From positions 2,542,001 to 2,606,000 of the forward strand of contig CM062380.1 of the NCBI GenBank assembly GCA_031310005.1: a DNA stretch of 64,000 bases. The letters run 5' to 3'. Position 1 is the first letter of the stretch. Every line of letters starts with the position of its first letter. The notes under the pieces are model-generated. The model saw nothing but the letters and a program-made list of their open reading frames with translations. It searched no databases and was not told the origin of the DNA. The DNA is from Dactylellina haptotyla (lineage: Eukaryota > Ascomycota > Orbiliomycetes > Orbiliales > Orbiliaceae). The translations under genes were made by a program, and so were the position numbers. Below are positions 53,464 through 64,000 of this stretch, piece by piece.

Positions 53464-55707
53464 CTACTCATTCCGCTTCACGCCAAACTTCTCTAGCCAA
53501 TCTTTCGCTTTGTTCGCCAGATCAGCCTCGTCTGTTGCTTCAATACTAACCATTTCCACGGCTTTTGTGCACCATTCAACCGCCCAGCCGCCTTTACTCT
53601 GGGAATCGTCCGCATAACTAAGCATCTCTGCGACATGCTTACGTTTCTGGGTATCACTATCCACACAGAAATGGAGCGAGTGAGATGTGTAGCCACTGAG
53701 TAAGCCCTCAACGGTCACCAGGGGTTTCACGGCGGCTGTTGCCTCTTTCGAGGAGAATGCCGGCAGAGGGGGCATTCTATTGGCTCGGCCGGTCTTACAC
53801 ATCTCATTTGTACACCAAGATTTCCCGCAACCTCTGAGCAGCTGTGTCAAATACCTTAGCTCTGTCCGCCGAGAGAGTTTTGTATTATTCGGATCATGCT
53901 CTGAAATATTCAGCGGCCCGAAACAAACGGTACATAGACCTAGTTGATTATCCGTTGGTCCTGTAAACGTTACAATCCTCGAGCAGTTGACATTCCGGCA
54001 CACTCTCGGCAGCGGTTTCGATTTTCTCTCAAGCTCGTGATGCTTAAGATGCGTCTCCATGTTTTTCAGTTGCACTATCCTATCGCAAATATGACAGTTT
54101 GTAGTTCTTCCACCGCAGTTCTTCTCGTGTGGCGCCAACCCTGTGATCGTAGAGGTGAAATCTATATCTTCTTCCTGCGGGACTGTAAGGTGACAGAAAC
54201 GACAGAGGATGAGCTTCTCCGGACATGTTGTTGTTCTATGCGTTGCAAGCTCGGCAAGGGAACCAGCAGAATAGTCGCAAGCATTGCATCTTCGTGCCGT
54301 ATGAGCGATGTCCATATGCTTGTTATAGGTGTTGCGCTGCGGCGTGTTTATACCGAAAGCTTTACATTCGGAGCAATGCCAGTGGTCTACTTCAGTGCCC
54401 TTCTTGAAAACTTGGCCGCAACCGTGAGGACAGAGAACATTATTGCGGAGACAGAAGTTTTGGTGTAAAAACATCGAGCGTTTAGGAATAGACCGCTTGC
54501 AGTTTGAGCAAATCTCATTATCGGGATTATCGTCCGCCATAGAATTATCTTCTTCATCATCTTCCTGTGCGGATTGGGTTACTAGGAGTAGGAAACTAGT
54601 CGAGTCAGACGGCATCGGCTTTTTGGAATTCGGATCTATAACACTCTGTTCGTATACGCGTAGTGATATCCTTATCTCTTTCGCCTTCTGAATGTGAGGG
54701 TCATCCGGTGAAATTACGATTGATTGGGAGCCGTCAAACCGGGACCATGTCCATTCTTCCATCTTTGGCCACCCTTGCATGGAATCTGTCGTGACCATTA
54801 TGTCGACATTGTCTTCTGGGACATTTATCGATATTGGCTGCGTGCGATTCCATAATTTGAGATTAAATCGAACATAATTGTCCCCAGCAATTGTCCCTTC
54901 TTTCGGGCCGTCGATATTTATCGGACCCCCAGCACTCGATTCAGCTTTCTTACGGAGTTCTCGCTGCCGTAAAGACTCTCTGGCCTGATCTTCATTGAGA
55001 GGTTCGATATCAACTTCTAAATCTGTATCAACGATACAGACTGCCTCGGATTGCTCGGGCTTCACCTCGTCGATCAGGAACTTGAAATCACTCTGTCCCG
55101 ATTGTTTAGATAGCCGCGGCACGGCCAATATATTGTTCACCGTTAGGGTGGTGAAGTTCTTCTGAAGATGGTTTTCGAGGATCGACTTCCAGTCCTCTTC
55201 GTATCCGGCATCCAACGGACGTAGCTTAACAAACGTTCCCTTTGGGATGCTGATGGCCTCCACTTTGATACTGCCACCCAGTTCCGTGGGGTGTTCCTGC
55301 GTCTGTAATTCAGGACTCGGGATCGCGAGGCCTTCCCGCAGAAATTTGCTTAAAACTACTTCGTTATCCTCCGCGGAGAATTCTCGGATCCCTGCATACG
55401 CCGTCCTCCCGTTCGCAAGATTTGTGACCCGGAAGATGAGGGGGTGTGGGAGCTGCTGGCGAGCATCGTTCCGTCTCGCCAGCTGTTCGTACGGTGATAC
55501 ATAATCCCAGGACGCGGGGTCGTAAGTGGGTGATTGCTGCAGATTGGCTGCAGATTGAGCGGCCGCCTCGAGAAGTTTTTCAAGTGCTAACTGTGGCAAA
55601 ATCAGTTTGTCTCCGGTTAGCGATGGCGGTGGTGAAGAGGCGGAAAGGTTGAAGGTCGAGGACCAGGTAAGAGCTGGAGAGGCGGACATGGCTGCCTTCC
55701 GTGCCAT
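53464..55707 (-). CDS. UFD1-domain protein with C-terminal zinc fingers
   Basis: Single exon, 747 residues, minus strand. The UFD1 fold spans about 15-240: LTGDKLILPQLALEKLL, PHPLIFRVTNLANGRTAYAG, ISIPKGTFVKLRPLDAGYEE, then FLIDEVKPEQSEAVCIVDTDLEVD, matching Ufd1, which in the Cdc48-Ufd1-Npl4 complex pulls ubiquitylated proteins out of complexes. From about 415 on there are Cys/His-rich zinc-binding repeats (CSNCKRSIPKRSMFLHQNFC, CPHGCGQVF, CSECKAF, CRFCHLTV), resembling the TRAF-type fingers of XAF1/FLN29 proteins. The two do not occur together in yeast Ufd1, which lacks the fingers, so this is a separate fungal domain combination, and the canonical UFD1 gene should be elsewhere in the genome. 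An internal Met at residue 7 could also be the start. Confidence 0.88.
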   Translation of the reverse strand: MARKAAMSASPALTWSSTFNLSASSPPPSLTGDKLILPQLALEKLLEAAAQSAANLQQSPTYDPASWDYVSPYEQLARRNDARQQLPHPLIFRVTNLANGRTAYAGIREFSAEDNEVVLSKFLREGLAIPSPELQTQEHPTELGGSIKVEAISIPKGTFVKLRPLDAGYEEDWKSILENHLQKNFTTLTVNNILAVPRLSKQSGQSDFKFLIDEVKPEQSEAVCIVDTDLEVDIEPLNEDQARESLRQRELRKKAESSAGGPINIDGPKEGTIAGDNYVRFNLKLWNRTQPISINVPEDNVDIMVTTDSMQGWPKMEEWTWSRFDGSQSIVISPDDPHIQKAKEIRISLRVYEQSVIDPNSKKPMPSDSTSFLLLVTQSAQEDDEEDNSMADDNPDNEICSNCKRSIPKRSMFLHQNFCLRNNVLCPHGCGQVFKKGTEVDHWHCSECKAFGINTPQRNTYNKHMDIAHTARRCNACDYSAGSLAELATHRTTTCPEKLILCRFCHLTVPQEEDIDFTSTITGLAPHEKNCGGRTTNCHICDRIVQLKNMETHLKHHELERKSKPLPRVCRNVNCSRIVTFTGPTDNQLGLCTVCFGPLNISEHDPNNTKLSRRTELRYLTQLLRGCGKSWCTNEMCKTGRANRMPPLPAFSSKEATAAVKPLVTVEGLLSGYTSHSLHFCVDSDTQKRKHVAEMLSYADDSQSKGGWAVEWCTKAVEMVSIEATDEADLANKAKDWLEKFGVKRNE

Positions 55708-58700
55708 CAGGTCTGGGTTACGCCGAAAGTCGGATGTTTCCTTTATTGTGGTGCCTGTAATAACGAGGTTTACTTTTGAGCTGTGGACACGGTATCTGCG
55801 TGCAACTATCGGAATGGTATCACGGTGTGGAGGTGGTGTGCATATGCAGTCGAGAAATCGAGATCACATCCACTTTCTCACATCCGCATATCGGAAAATC
55901 CGATTTCGATCGAAGCGGTCAAAGAACCAGAAGGAACCAACGTCGTCGTCGTCGAAGATTTCGTAGATGGATTTTGAGAACGGGGACGAGGCTGTTGTGA
56001 ACAGTCGTACAGGATCCGTTTAAATACGAGCGCTACACGCGTGCACTTCGCATGACGTTTCTCGTTGGCCCGTTGTTGGTTGGCGGGTTTTGCTTGATAA
56101 TATGCTATTTGGTGTTTGCAGGCTTGAGCCTTCCAGCACGTTCGACGAGCATCACCCGCCACCCAACACGCGATCCCAATCCGGTCCATCGGAGGGCCAT
56201 TTGGCGGGGGTTCGGCGTGCTACGGCTGGTGGGGGGAAGGAGCACCGACTTGCAACTACATGTAGCAGAGGAAGATGCGAGCTGCACAGGCCAGATATAT
56301 TTTCGGACGCCTCTAGCCTCGATCGAGGGAGGAATGACATATCGCCGCCCAGACGACACCTCCAAAGCCAACGGCACCCCCGCCATGGAATCTTTCCAGA
56401 AGAGAAGAAGATCTCGGATCCGGTTGCACGTGGTCGAGTGGGACTTTGTTTGAGTCCGATCACCCTCCTTTAGAGTTTGGACGACTGGCAAGCTTGCCTT
56501 AGGGCAATTTCCACATCCACGGAAATTGGGAATGATAACATTTGGGACCCTGTTCTTAACCGACCAGGGGAGGTTGCCAGGAGGAGGTACATCTCGTCCG
56601 CCACGCATTTTCACCAGAAGCCAAGGAGCTATCAGCAATGGTGATTGTACCTGCGTCGACGAATTGCAATCGGTCCGACAGGAAAACAAACACCTGTCCG
56701 TTGGGACCTGCATGTGTTTGCAGCGCTTGTTCCTTCATCTAACGGATTGAAGGTAAGGTCTTTTCTTCGCAGGGTCTAGGTGGCTGGTGAGCGAGGTCCG
56801 TCTTGGAGCTGAGACTACTTAGCAATCAAGAGCGGCGCTAAGTTGGACACTCTCGGGTCTCGATGCTCGTCTAATTCGGGGATTCGCCCAAGGCGGTGTG
56901 TCGAACGCATATTTGAGAGCGCTCTCGAGTCAAGACCCGGCTGGGAGAAGAAGGTTGATGGACTAATATTAGCTGGATTGATGGTCTCAATTAAAACTCT
57001 CAAAGCATCGATGATTATCACCTTTTCGATAACCCTCTTTTTTTTTTTTTTTTTTTTGGCACTGACAGGCCATCGGATTAGGCACGTTGGGTTTCAGAGT
57101 GCATTGTGCCTGAACACTGACCAAATCACATCGGAGTGTTTCGCATAGAATTTCAATTTATCACAACGGAGAGGCCAGGAACACAGGTAGACCAGCGGCA
57201 TTGATGCTATTCAGGTGACATTTCTTGGTCTAATCGAGGGGACGCATCTAGGCATGATTTGCCTAATCACGGTAGAACGAGGATGGTGTACTGATTGACA
57301 TGTCAATGGCATTTTCTTCTTGAAATTATTCCTCCTCTGCGAAAAGGCACAATACGCGCGGAGTAACTCGTGCCTGAGACGTGCACATCTGCTCCGAATA
57401 GCAGCCAGCCGAGAATAATGAACCGTATAGTAAACGATATATAATTTAAAAATATTCGTGGTTACAGGCGGCTCGCAAAAGATGATAATGGCCAGGTGGA
57501 GCCAATTGGGCCCAACTGTGGCACCATATACCCCGATTCTATTTTCGACCGTGTGGTCTGCAACCTGCAATCACCTTGACCCTCTCTTCCAAAGGAGGCA
57601 CTCGACCAGAGAAAATTGCACCCCCCCCCAAAAAAAAAAAGAGCGAGAAGAGGAGAAAGAGGATACCGATTTATCTCCATCAATTACAATTAAGCGTCCT
57701 CTAAATGCTAGGCAGAAGACACACGTCATATGACAGCTTTGTATGTAAAGGGCCGTCGACGTCTTCACAATTGGTGCCTTTCCCTTCCCGCCCACCTCCA
57801 CGCAAGGAGAGAGGATTCGATGTCTCGAATTCCGATAGGGCGGGAATAACCCATTCGCGATATTGCCCAAACATCTGATTTGCTCAACATGATCCCCCAA
57901 ATTGGGATCACTCTTGGCCAAAGCATCGTCCCGTGTGTGTGTGAATGTTTGCCAGGGGGCCGGCCATTCGCAGGGACGAGGGGAACGCCCACTTTCTGCT
58001 CTTCCCTTACGTTGATTGCGAGTTGATGCTCTCGAGATGGATTTCTGGGAAGAGCACACATCGAACCAGTTCCCCTTTTTGCGCCAAAGGCGGCGGACCC
58101 CTGAACTAAGACTAAATGAAGCAAGCCAACTGTGCTAGTCCCCCGCTAAGGGACGCATGGGGACAAGCAGGTCAACACGGAGCTGTGGCCTGTCGCCCGC
58201 AAAGGAGAAAAATCGTCCAGAGCGCCTCTCTCCTTATAAGAGGTCTCCGCTGCGAACATGTTTCAACCATTTTATTTTTACGCAAGTGACGTTCGCACAT
58301 TGATGTCAAAATGGTTTCGTCTCCTGCAAGTTTGCCCCAGGGAGATTTCTAGCCGAAAGCTCAAATGTAGCAGATATAATCTAGTCTCCTCCCTACTGCC
58401 TGGTACCCTACGCTCTTTTCCTTTTCCCGACGAGCAATATTATCTACGTTTCTTCTTCTCTTTTGAATAATTATTATTGGGTTGGTCCTTTTCGAAAACG
58501 CCGTCGACAATACCTTTCATTTTTAAAAGATATATCTATACAAAGGGCAAAGAAAAATGCGCGTCTATTCATGAAGGTACACGAACGAGGATAAAATATA
58601 GCCATTCGCGTCTCGAGTTCGCCGACAGCCGCATCCGACCCTTGGTACACCATTCTCGAAAAATCGTGCAGCAACGCACCCCTGCGAAACCCGAAATACT

Positions 58701-58774
58701 TTGAGGATCTTGTCGGCGACCTCGAAAAACATTATTTTAGTCTGCATTTAGAATTTCTCAAGACAGTCGCCAAA
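55708..58774. other. Gene-poor interval, about 3 kb
   Basis: No supportable gene. Frames up to about 200 codons occur (for example on the minus strand at 56105-56713), but their composition (mixed Ser, Arg, Pro with no hydrophobic pattern) and lack of any family motif argue against coding. There is a T tract at about 57039-57058. The final 200-300 bp form the promoter and leader of the gene that starts at 58775. Confidence 0.5.
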
Positions 58775-61657
58775 ATGCCGTCGGCTACCATATCAGCGTC
58801 CAACAGAGTGAGCATGAAGCCTGCATCGATAGCCTCGATATCGGGTCCACAGGATGAACTCAACACACATCTGGGAATGCTGCCCTCTTCACCAAACATT
58901 CTCGTGTTACCAGCTGTCAGCATCCCCGCAAGATTTGCCCCGAATAGCCCAATATCGCCAGTTGAAAGGCCCGTAATTGATGTTCGAGATTTGGTTTCTT
59001 CGGCATATGCTGCATATGTTGAGAGACAAGAGTTAGCAGAAGGTTTTGTGGTAAATCATCCGTCGAGAGGGGTTATCCTCCAAAAAGGATGGATAACACT
59101 TCTAGCAGAGTGCGCGCAGCTTCTTCTTGAAACCCGTGCATGCGGCACAGTGGAGGAGGCAGTCGCAGCTGTCAAAACCGTTTGCGATGGAGGCATTGAA
59201 GAAATTGAGACTGAGGAGGATGTCGAGGTCGAAATAGATATTAGCGACACAGATACTGACAAGACGCCTGTTATTGAGGAGGAACCCGAATTGGAGGACG
59301 AATATGATGAGAACCCACTAAAACCACAAGCAGTAACCCGATTATCACGATCTTCTTCTATGACATCAAACTCTTCGAGTTCGGGAAGGAGCAGGTTTCG
59401 AACGTCAGATCGCTCTCTAAGCTCATCAACAACCAAAGTCGAGGACCCCATCGACGAGATGGATGAGGACAAAATGCTACCCCTCAGAATGAGCAAGTCT
59501 ACCATTGATTTACACATCCCCAGATCTCACTCGCAAGCATCGATGAGAGATCGAGAGAGCATGGTAACACCGCCTCCCGGGGCTGTGGCAAATGGTGGCC
59601 CCAAGAGACGGAGTGGGAATGGGAGAGACGGCAAAAGATTCCCGGTTCGAGCAGCTAGCATGGACAACCTATCTGAGTTTGCTATTAGCATGGTGAACGG
59701 CGAGAAGAGATCCTCTACCCCTACGGGTGCCAGTATCGCTGAAAGGAAGCGGCTACTAGAAGATAAGCTTACCGAAGAGAAAGCGGTCCTAACCGCTAAA
59801 CGGTCTTCCGAAATCCTGAACGCAAAGCGTGCTTCTGAAATTCCCGAAGCCCTGAATCTTAAGGACCGGCCTGCAGAAAAATGGAAGCCACAGTTTCAGC
59901 ACAACAGAAGTTCTAGTCAGAAGATATCCCGAGAATCTCTGCTGAATTCGAGTAATTCTCCTCGAATGTCTGCTCAGTCTTTTGAAAGCCGGAGTTCGAC
60001 CCCAACCAGATGGAGCGACGAAATTCCAAAGAAAAAGACAAAGAAGATCACAGAGAAGAGGAAGGTGAAGACTGTAAAGACTCATCCGCCTCTGAAGTTT
60101 CAGGAAGATGTTATGCTCTTCCTCTATGATACCGAGACATCTCCGACTTTTATGAAGCTTGTAGATGCAATCTCTGTTTCAATCAATAGCATCCCTTCAA
60201 CACCATTTACACCCTCTTTCCCTTCCCCATCGACAGCCTACCCGTCGCCACCAATCTCACCAACCACCCCAACAATTGTTGTGGAGCAGGCACATGACCA
60301 GAGAATATCAATGTCTTCTGTTACATCGACACCTCGACTCAGTTTGTTTCCTCGTCCTAGAACAAGAGATTCCGATAGGGAGCCAGAGCCATTCACCGAC
60401 CTGTTGAAAACTCGGTCTAAACCACCAACCAAGGACCTTCCCCCAATCCCAACAACGAAGTTGATAACTCCTGTCAAGAAAATCGATGTGGCTGAAGAGT
60501 CACCTTTGGTGATTCAGAACGAGATCCGTGGGATCTTGGGAGATAGAATGACAGCCGTTCGTAAATTCCCAACGGTCGTACAAGGCTTGGCTTTGGGGAT
60601 GGGCTTGGGCTTGGGGCTTCTAAACTACGGCGGCGGTGAATCGATTGGGAATAAGTTCTGGTCGCCAGTTCTCGGGGGATATGGTTCTGGTTCTTCTGTT
60701 GATATGATATATGCCGTAGGATTTGAACGTGGGTGTGAAAAATGGGGCCAGAAATTAGTGCAACGACTTACCAGTGGGGTTGGAAGATGCGGACCAGCCC
60801 ACTGTGTTTCCCTAAGGTGGGTTCAACTCTCTACAATAAACATGGCTAAACAATGCTAATTGGCGATTCTAGCTACCTGCTTTCTTTGTCTCTGCGGCAG
60901 CTCAACCCATCAGCCCCGAATTACACTTCTCAAGTTCACGCTGCCCTTTCCGGAAAATACCTTGTTCCGCAGCTCGAGGATTATCTATCTGTCAACTCGG
61001 GAACTCGGTGCCTCGTGATAACATTCGATGCAGCGACCGTACCAAACACCAACCTTGAGCCCCTACGTGAACTCCGCCGAGTTCTAGATGGAGCACAGCC
61101 TGAATCCTCCTTTAAAATCATTTCCGTTATTGGTGGTCCTGTAAATGGTGAAGAAGAAAGGCTTGCATCTCCAAAGTCCGAAGCTAGGCCCTCCTCGAAT
61201 CTTACCCAAACTTCACCAACACGAGGTAATTATCGGACAAGCCCAGTTTCAAGAAAAACTTCGGGCCAAAATGGTGCATCGCATTCCATTAAGTCCAACG
61301 CACCCCGAGCCACGTCTCCAGTGGAAAAAGCCGCGCCTCTCAAGAAATCGAAATCAAATGCCGCTATGAGAGCGGATGAAAAAACTCTTATGCGGAGGCG
61401 AGAGCTTGAATCGCTCTCAAATACACTCATCATCCAGAAGCCTGACGATAATGATGCCTTCGAACGATGCATCTCTCGTATCGCGGAACAGCTCCGCGAA
61501 CGGGAAGAAAAGACCGGTTCATACAAAGCATTTGGCAGCACGGATGAGGAGGAGAAGATCGAATTTGGAGACGAAGAAACTCTACCACCAGACGAGTATT
61601 TTTCCCAGCCGGAAGAGGAAGAACCGGAACTAGTGGCAGAAGTTGAAGCCGACGACG

Positions 61658-61688
<31 letters not shown>

Positions 61689-61923
61689 TGATGACGACGA
61701 CTTTGATGCCAACTATAATACCAACATGGTCCTAACCGTTGATATTCCGCGCCAGCAACACCAGCAGCCACAGCAACAAAAGCAGCGTGGCAGCACCTGG
61801 AGCAAGATGTGGAGTCGAGAGAAGAAGAGCAAGCCTAAGTCGAATGGCCACGGGCACTATGGCCAGCAGGATCAGGTCCAGGGCAGTGCTAAGGCATTCA
61901 AACTACTTGGACTGGATAATTAA
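58775..61923 (+). CDS. Large Ser-rich protein of unknown function with poly-Asp tract
   Basis: Two exons, 58775-60816 and 60873-61923, give 1030 residues. I do not recognise a domain. A folded N-terminal region is likely at about 65-150 (VIDVRDLVSSAYAAYVERQE, GWITLLAECAQLLLETRACG). A long Ser/Arg/Lys-rich unstructured region follows. A second folded region lies over the intron: LALGMGLGLGLLNYGGGE, MIYAVGFERGCEKWGQKLVQ, then SYLLSLSLRQLNPSAPNYTS and TRCLVITFDAATVPNTNLEPLR, the last looking like a strand-loop-helix unit. Near the end a run of about 18 consecutive Asp is coded by GAC/GAT triplets (about 61649-61704), then a Gln-rich and Lys-rich tail. The intron (56 bp) keeps phase. It may be a fungus-specific regulatory protein; no function is claimed. 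Confidence 0.7.
61649..61704. repeat. (GAC/GAT)n coding trinucleotide repeat
   Basis: About 18 in-frame Asp codons, mostly GAC then GAT, in the second exon of the large Ser-rich gene. Mixed codons suggest it is older or selected to be less slippery than a pure repeat. Confidence 0.95.
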
Positions 61924-62806
61924 CATCCGAATGCCAGCTTCATATATCGAACATATAAAAAGTGATCAAGGACGAGATTGGTGCCGATGGGTAAGCAGGA
62001 GGAGGAGGAAGAATCAAGCGGGCCATGTTGTATTCCTTTTAATTGTTATTCTTCATATCGTTGAGTATTTCTCTGGCGCAGGCATACCGTTATATTTTGG
62101 TGCTCCTTTTTACTTTATTTTACTGTTTTTATTTCTTGGGAGGAATATTGGCGTTTTTAAAAAAGGCTCGTTCACACAACTTTTACCATTTCACGAAGCT
62201 CATGAGCCAGAACAAACGTTCCTGGTACTCTTTTTTTTTGTATTACCTCTGCTGCGGTTAATATAATCTAGAATCTTTGGGAAGTCTTTCCCCGGAGGCG
62301 GTTTCAATGTACACAGTTCCCACCAGACGATTCATGATCTAAACAATATGCCTTCTACTACTACCATGCATTTCTTATCTATTTCTCCCCATGCGAACAT
62401 TAGCCTCGATACCAAGCGCTGGCTACTAGGCTATGCGAACATAACATCTTAAATGTCTCCAGAAACCGGAGCGGGAATGAAAATCTAAGACAACTCGCAG
62501 TCAATCAGCGCGCTGCACATACGAGACAAGTTGGACGTGCGTATATTAATTTAGTCCTGGTCTGTAACGCCAAGTGTGTGGCAGACGACCCGGATGTGGT
62601 GCCCCAGATGTTGCTATACCTGGTCGGTGCATCCCTAACCACGCCAGCCACTACACTCAACATCGCCCGAAGATCGGAACACCATCCACCTTCTCCTTCC
62701 AAAAGGTGACCGCCCATCTCCAAGCATGAGATGATACACGATAAAATATCTCACCTTCTGTAAACATTCCTCGTTCCAGTATCCCGTCATTTCCATTCTA
62801 TCAGCC
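61924..62806. other. Intergenic region between two plus-strand genes
   Basis: About 880 bp containing the 3' flank of the large Ser-rich gene and the promoter of the phosphodiesterase gene. It carries copy B of the small inverted-repeat insertion at 62401-62433. No gene is supportable. Confidence 0.5.
62401..62433. mobile_element. Copy B of a tiny inverted-repeat insertion
   Basis: This 33-bp block starts TAGCCT and ends AGGCTA (perfect 6-bp inverted ends). It is flanked by the 9-bp direct repeat TGCGAACAT (62392-62400 and 62434-62442). Its first 30 bases match copy A (23778-23807) at 29 positions; relative to copy A it lacks 3 bases before the right end. The flanking direct repeats are unrelated in sequence between the two copies but equal in length. 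Confidence 0.6.
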
Positions 62807-64000
62807 ATGCCGCCGCCGCGGGGAAGTAAGGGGCCTGGGCATCTGCTTTCCTCCGAGTCCTACGATGATGATGCCTCTACTCTCCGAAATTCCTCGGAAG
62901 AGGACGAAAGAAGGCCGCTTGCTCAAAATTTGGAAGCTATAATAAGGGGAGGTTCGCAAGAATACGAAGAAGAACACAGGCGTATATTTGACGATTTAGA
63001 CGACGACGATCTGGTGGTGCATCATACCGAGGTCGACATGGACGACAGAGACGTCTTGGATTCGGAGGACGAGCGAGAAAAGCTACTGAGCGTGGCTAAA
63101 GACGACGCTTCAATATTTGGCAGCTTGGGGAGGAAGAAGGGGAAGAAAGTGCTGGTTGGAAGTCTGAGGGATACTTATCAGTTGGAAGAAGGACCCACCG
63201 TCAGGCGTCATGCAAAGAAGGGGAGCGTGAAGGTTTATGATGTGAATAGGCAGAACGTAAGACGTCTTAACATGGTGAGGGCGAAGAAGACTTATGACTG
63301 ACCATGCGGGCCTCCCACAGACTCGTCGGCCGACCGTTATCAAGTTAGCTGTATTCACGATTGCACTTACAGCTTTCTTAGTCGCCTTGATTGGAGGTGC
63401 CATGCAATATTCATCAACAGGGTCCGGTTTCTCTAAATCTATAGTAAGCAACGGTACACACGACTACCACCCGACCACCATCCTTATATCCCTGGATGGC
63501 TTCCGCGCCGACTTCGTCAAGCGCGGTCTCTCGCCTACCTTACAGAAGTTCATCGATACTGGAGTATCGCCTGCATATATGTGGCCGAGTTTTCCGAGCG
63601 TAACATTCCCAAATCACTGGAGCATCGTTACAGGTCTTCATCCAGAATCCCACGGAGTTGTCGGGAATTCTTTCTGGGACCCTGAACTTGAGAAGGAATT
63701 CTTCTACACCGACCCTGAGAGATCCTTGCAGTCGTATTGGTGGGGAGGGGAGCCTATCTGGGAAACTGCTGAAAGACAGGGAGTCAAAGCCGCTGTGCAC
63801 ATGTGGCCTGGTTCTGAGATGCGTCCAGCTCCCTACGAAATATCTTATCTCGACCACTTCAACAAATCCGAGGCCCTGGAAATAAAAGTAGATCGCATCA
63901 TGGAGTGGCTTGACAAGCCAATTGATATGCGTCCCCAGTTTATCGCTTCATACTTCCACCATGTGGATACCGCGGGGCATAAATACGGTCCCAACTCAAC
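62807..64000 (+). CDS. Type II membrane nucleotide pyrophosphatase/phosphodiesterase, 5' part
   Basis: Exon 1 is 62807-63274; exon 2 starts at 63321 and runs off the window, so about 380 residues are seen. The family (yeast Npp1/Npp2, animal ENPP) hydrolyses extracellular nucleotides and phosphodiesters. The N-terminal 156 residues are charged and acidic (FDDLDDDDLVVHHTE) and cytosolic; a membrane segment lies at about 162-184 (VIKLAVFTIALTAFLVALIG). The luminal or outside catalytic domain begins TTILISLDGFRADFVKRGLS (metal-binding Asp), then MWPSFPSVTFPNHWSIVTGL with the nucleophile Thr of TFPNH, and HHVDTAGHKYGP near the edge (metal His/Asp). The intron is only 46 bp and was located by the phase-0 join of MN-M to TRRPTVIKL. 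The C-terminal part is outside the window. Confidence 0.92.

Noticed and set aside
56314-56323. TAGCCTCGAT, matching the start of the small inverted-repeat insertion
   Set aside because: Only the first 10 bases match, there is no right end and no flanking direct repeat; a chance match or part of a CCTCGATCGAGG palindrome.
56105-56713. 202-codon minus-strand frame
   Set aside because: No motif, no secondary-structure pattern and a composition like the neighbouring non-coding frames; the start codon has no supporting context.
58830-58840. TAGCCTCGATA, matching the start of the small inverted-repeat insertion
   Set aside because: It lies in coding sequence of the large Ser-rich gene in a Ser/Ile-rich stretch, without the rest of the element or direct repeats.
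1-64000. CRISPR arrays, bacterial operons, LTR elements or other large mobile elements
   Set aside because: No spaced direct-repeat array, no long terminal repeats and no transposase, integrase or reverse transcriptase motifs were seen; gene structure is eukaryotic throughout.

Overview
This window is nuclear DNA from a filamentous ascomycete fungus (Pezizomycotina, most like a Eurotiomycete, but the class is an inference). The evidence is genes with many short introns (about 50-120 bp, GT..AG), dense spacing on both strands, fungal-only families (AA9 polysaccharide monooxygenase with a fungal CBM1, heme-thiolate peroxygenase, the PARP-E2 fusion) and CT-rich leaders upstream of start codons. 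All exon joins given here were worked out by eye from splice sites, reading phase and family conservation; for every multi-exon model that lies wholly inside the window the exon lengths add up to a multiple of three.

Layout. 1-2.3 kb: no supportable gene. 2.3-8.4 kb: SWI/SNF subunit of the SMARCD/Rsc6 type, an EAF-type transcription elongation factor (minus), and tRNA pseudouridine synthase PUS3/DEG1. 8.5-16.9 kb: COG complex subunits 7 and 8 (both minus) on either side of a 1208-residue protein that joins a PARP catalytic domain to a UBE2Q-like E2 domain. 17.3-22.1 kb: a six-cysteine small secreted protein, a PRKRIP1-like splicing protein and chaperonin subunit CCT3. 22.1-24.8 kb: gene-poor, carrying a tiny repeated insertion. 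24.8-34.1 kb: AA9-CBM1, the divergent pair TGS1 / C9orf78-Tls1, an amidohydrolase, a membrane-anchored GH16 glucanase and a heme-thiolate peroxygenase. 35.4-42.9 kb: an AT-hook protein, an F-box protein and a DJ-1/Hsp31-like protein. 42.9-45.1 kb: gene-poor, possibly with decayed fragments. 45.1-55.7 kb: MFS exporter, secreted Thr-rich protein, transglutaminase-fold protein, a small protein with a cysteine tail, and a UFD1-zinc-finger protein. 55.7-58.8 kb: no supportable gene. 58.8-64 kb: a large Ser-rich protein of unknown role and the 5' part of a membrane nucleotide pyrophosphatase.

Function. Most genes are housekeeping: chromatin and Pol II (SMARCD, EAF), RNA processing (PUS3, PRKRIP1, TGS1, Tls1), Golgi traffic (COG7, COG8), folding and ubiquitin (CCT3, PARP-E2, F-box, UFD1). 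They are interspersed with accessory genes for secretion, plant-polymer or glucan attack and oxidative chemistry (AA9, GH16, peroxygenase, MFS, secreted proteins). The least expected things are the PARP-E2 fusion with a long microsatellite in its leader, and a 33-36 bp inverted-repeat insertion found twice, each copy flanked by a perfect 9-bp direct repeat.
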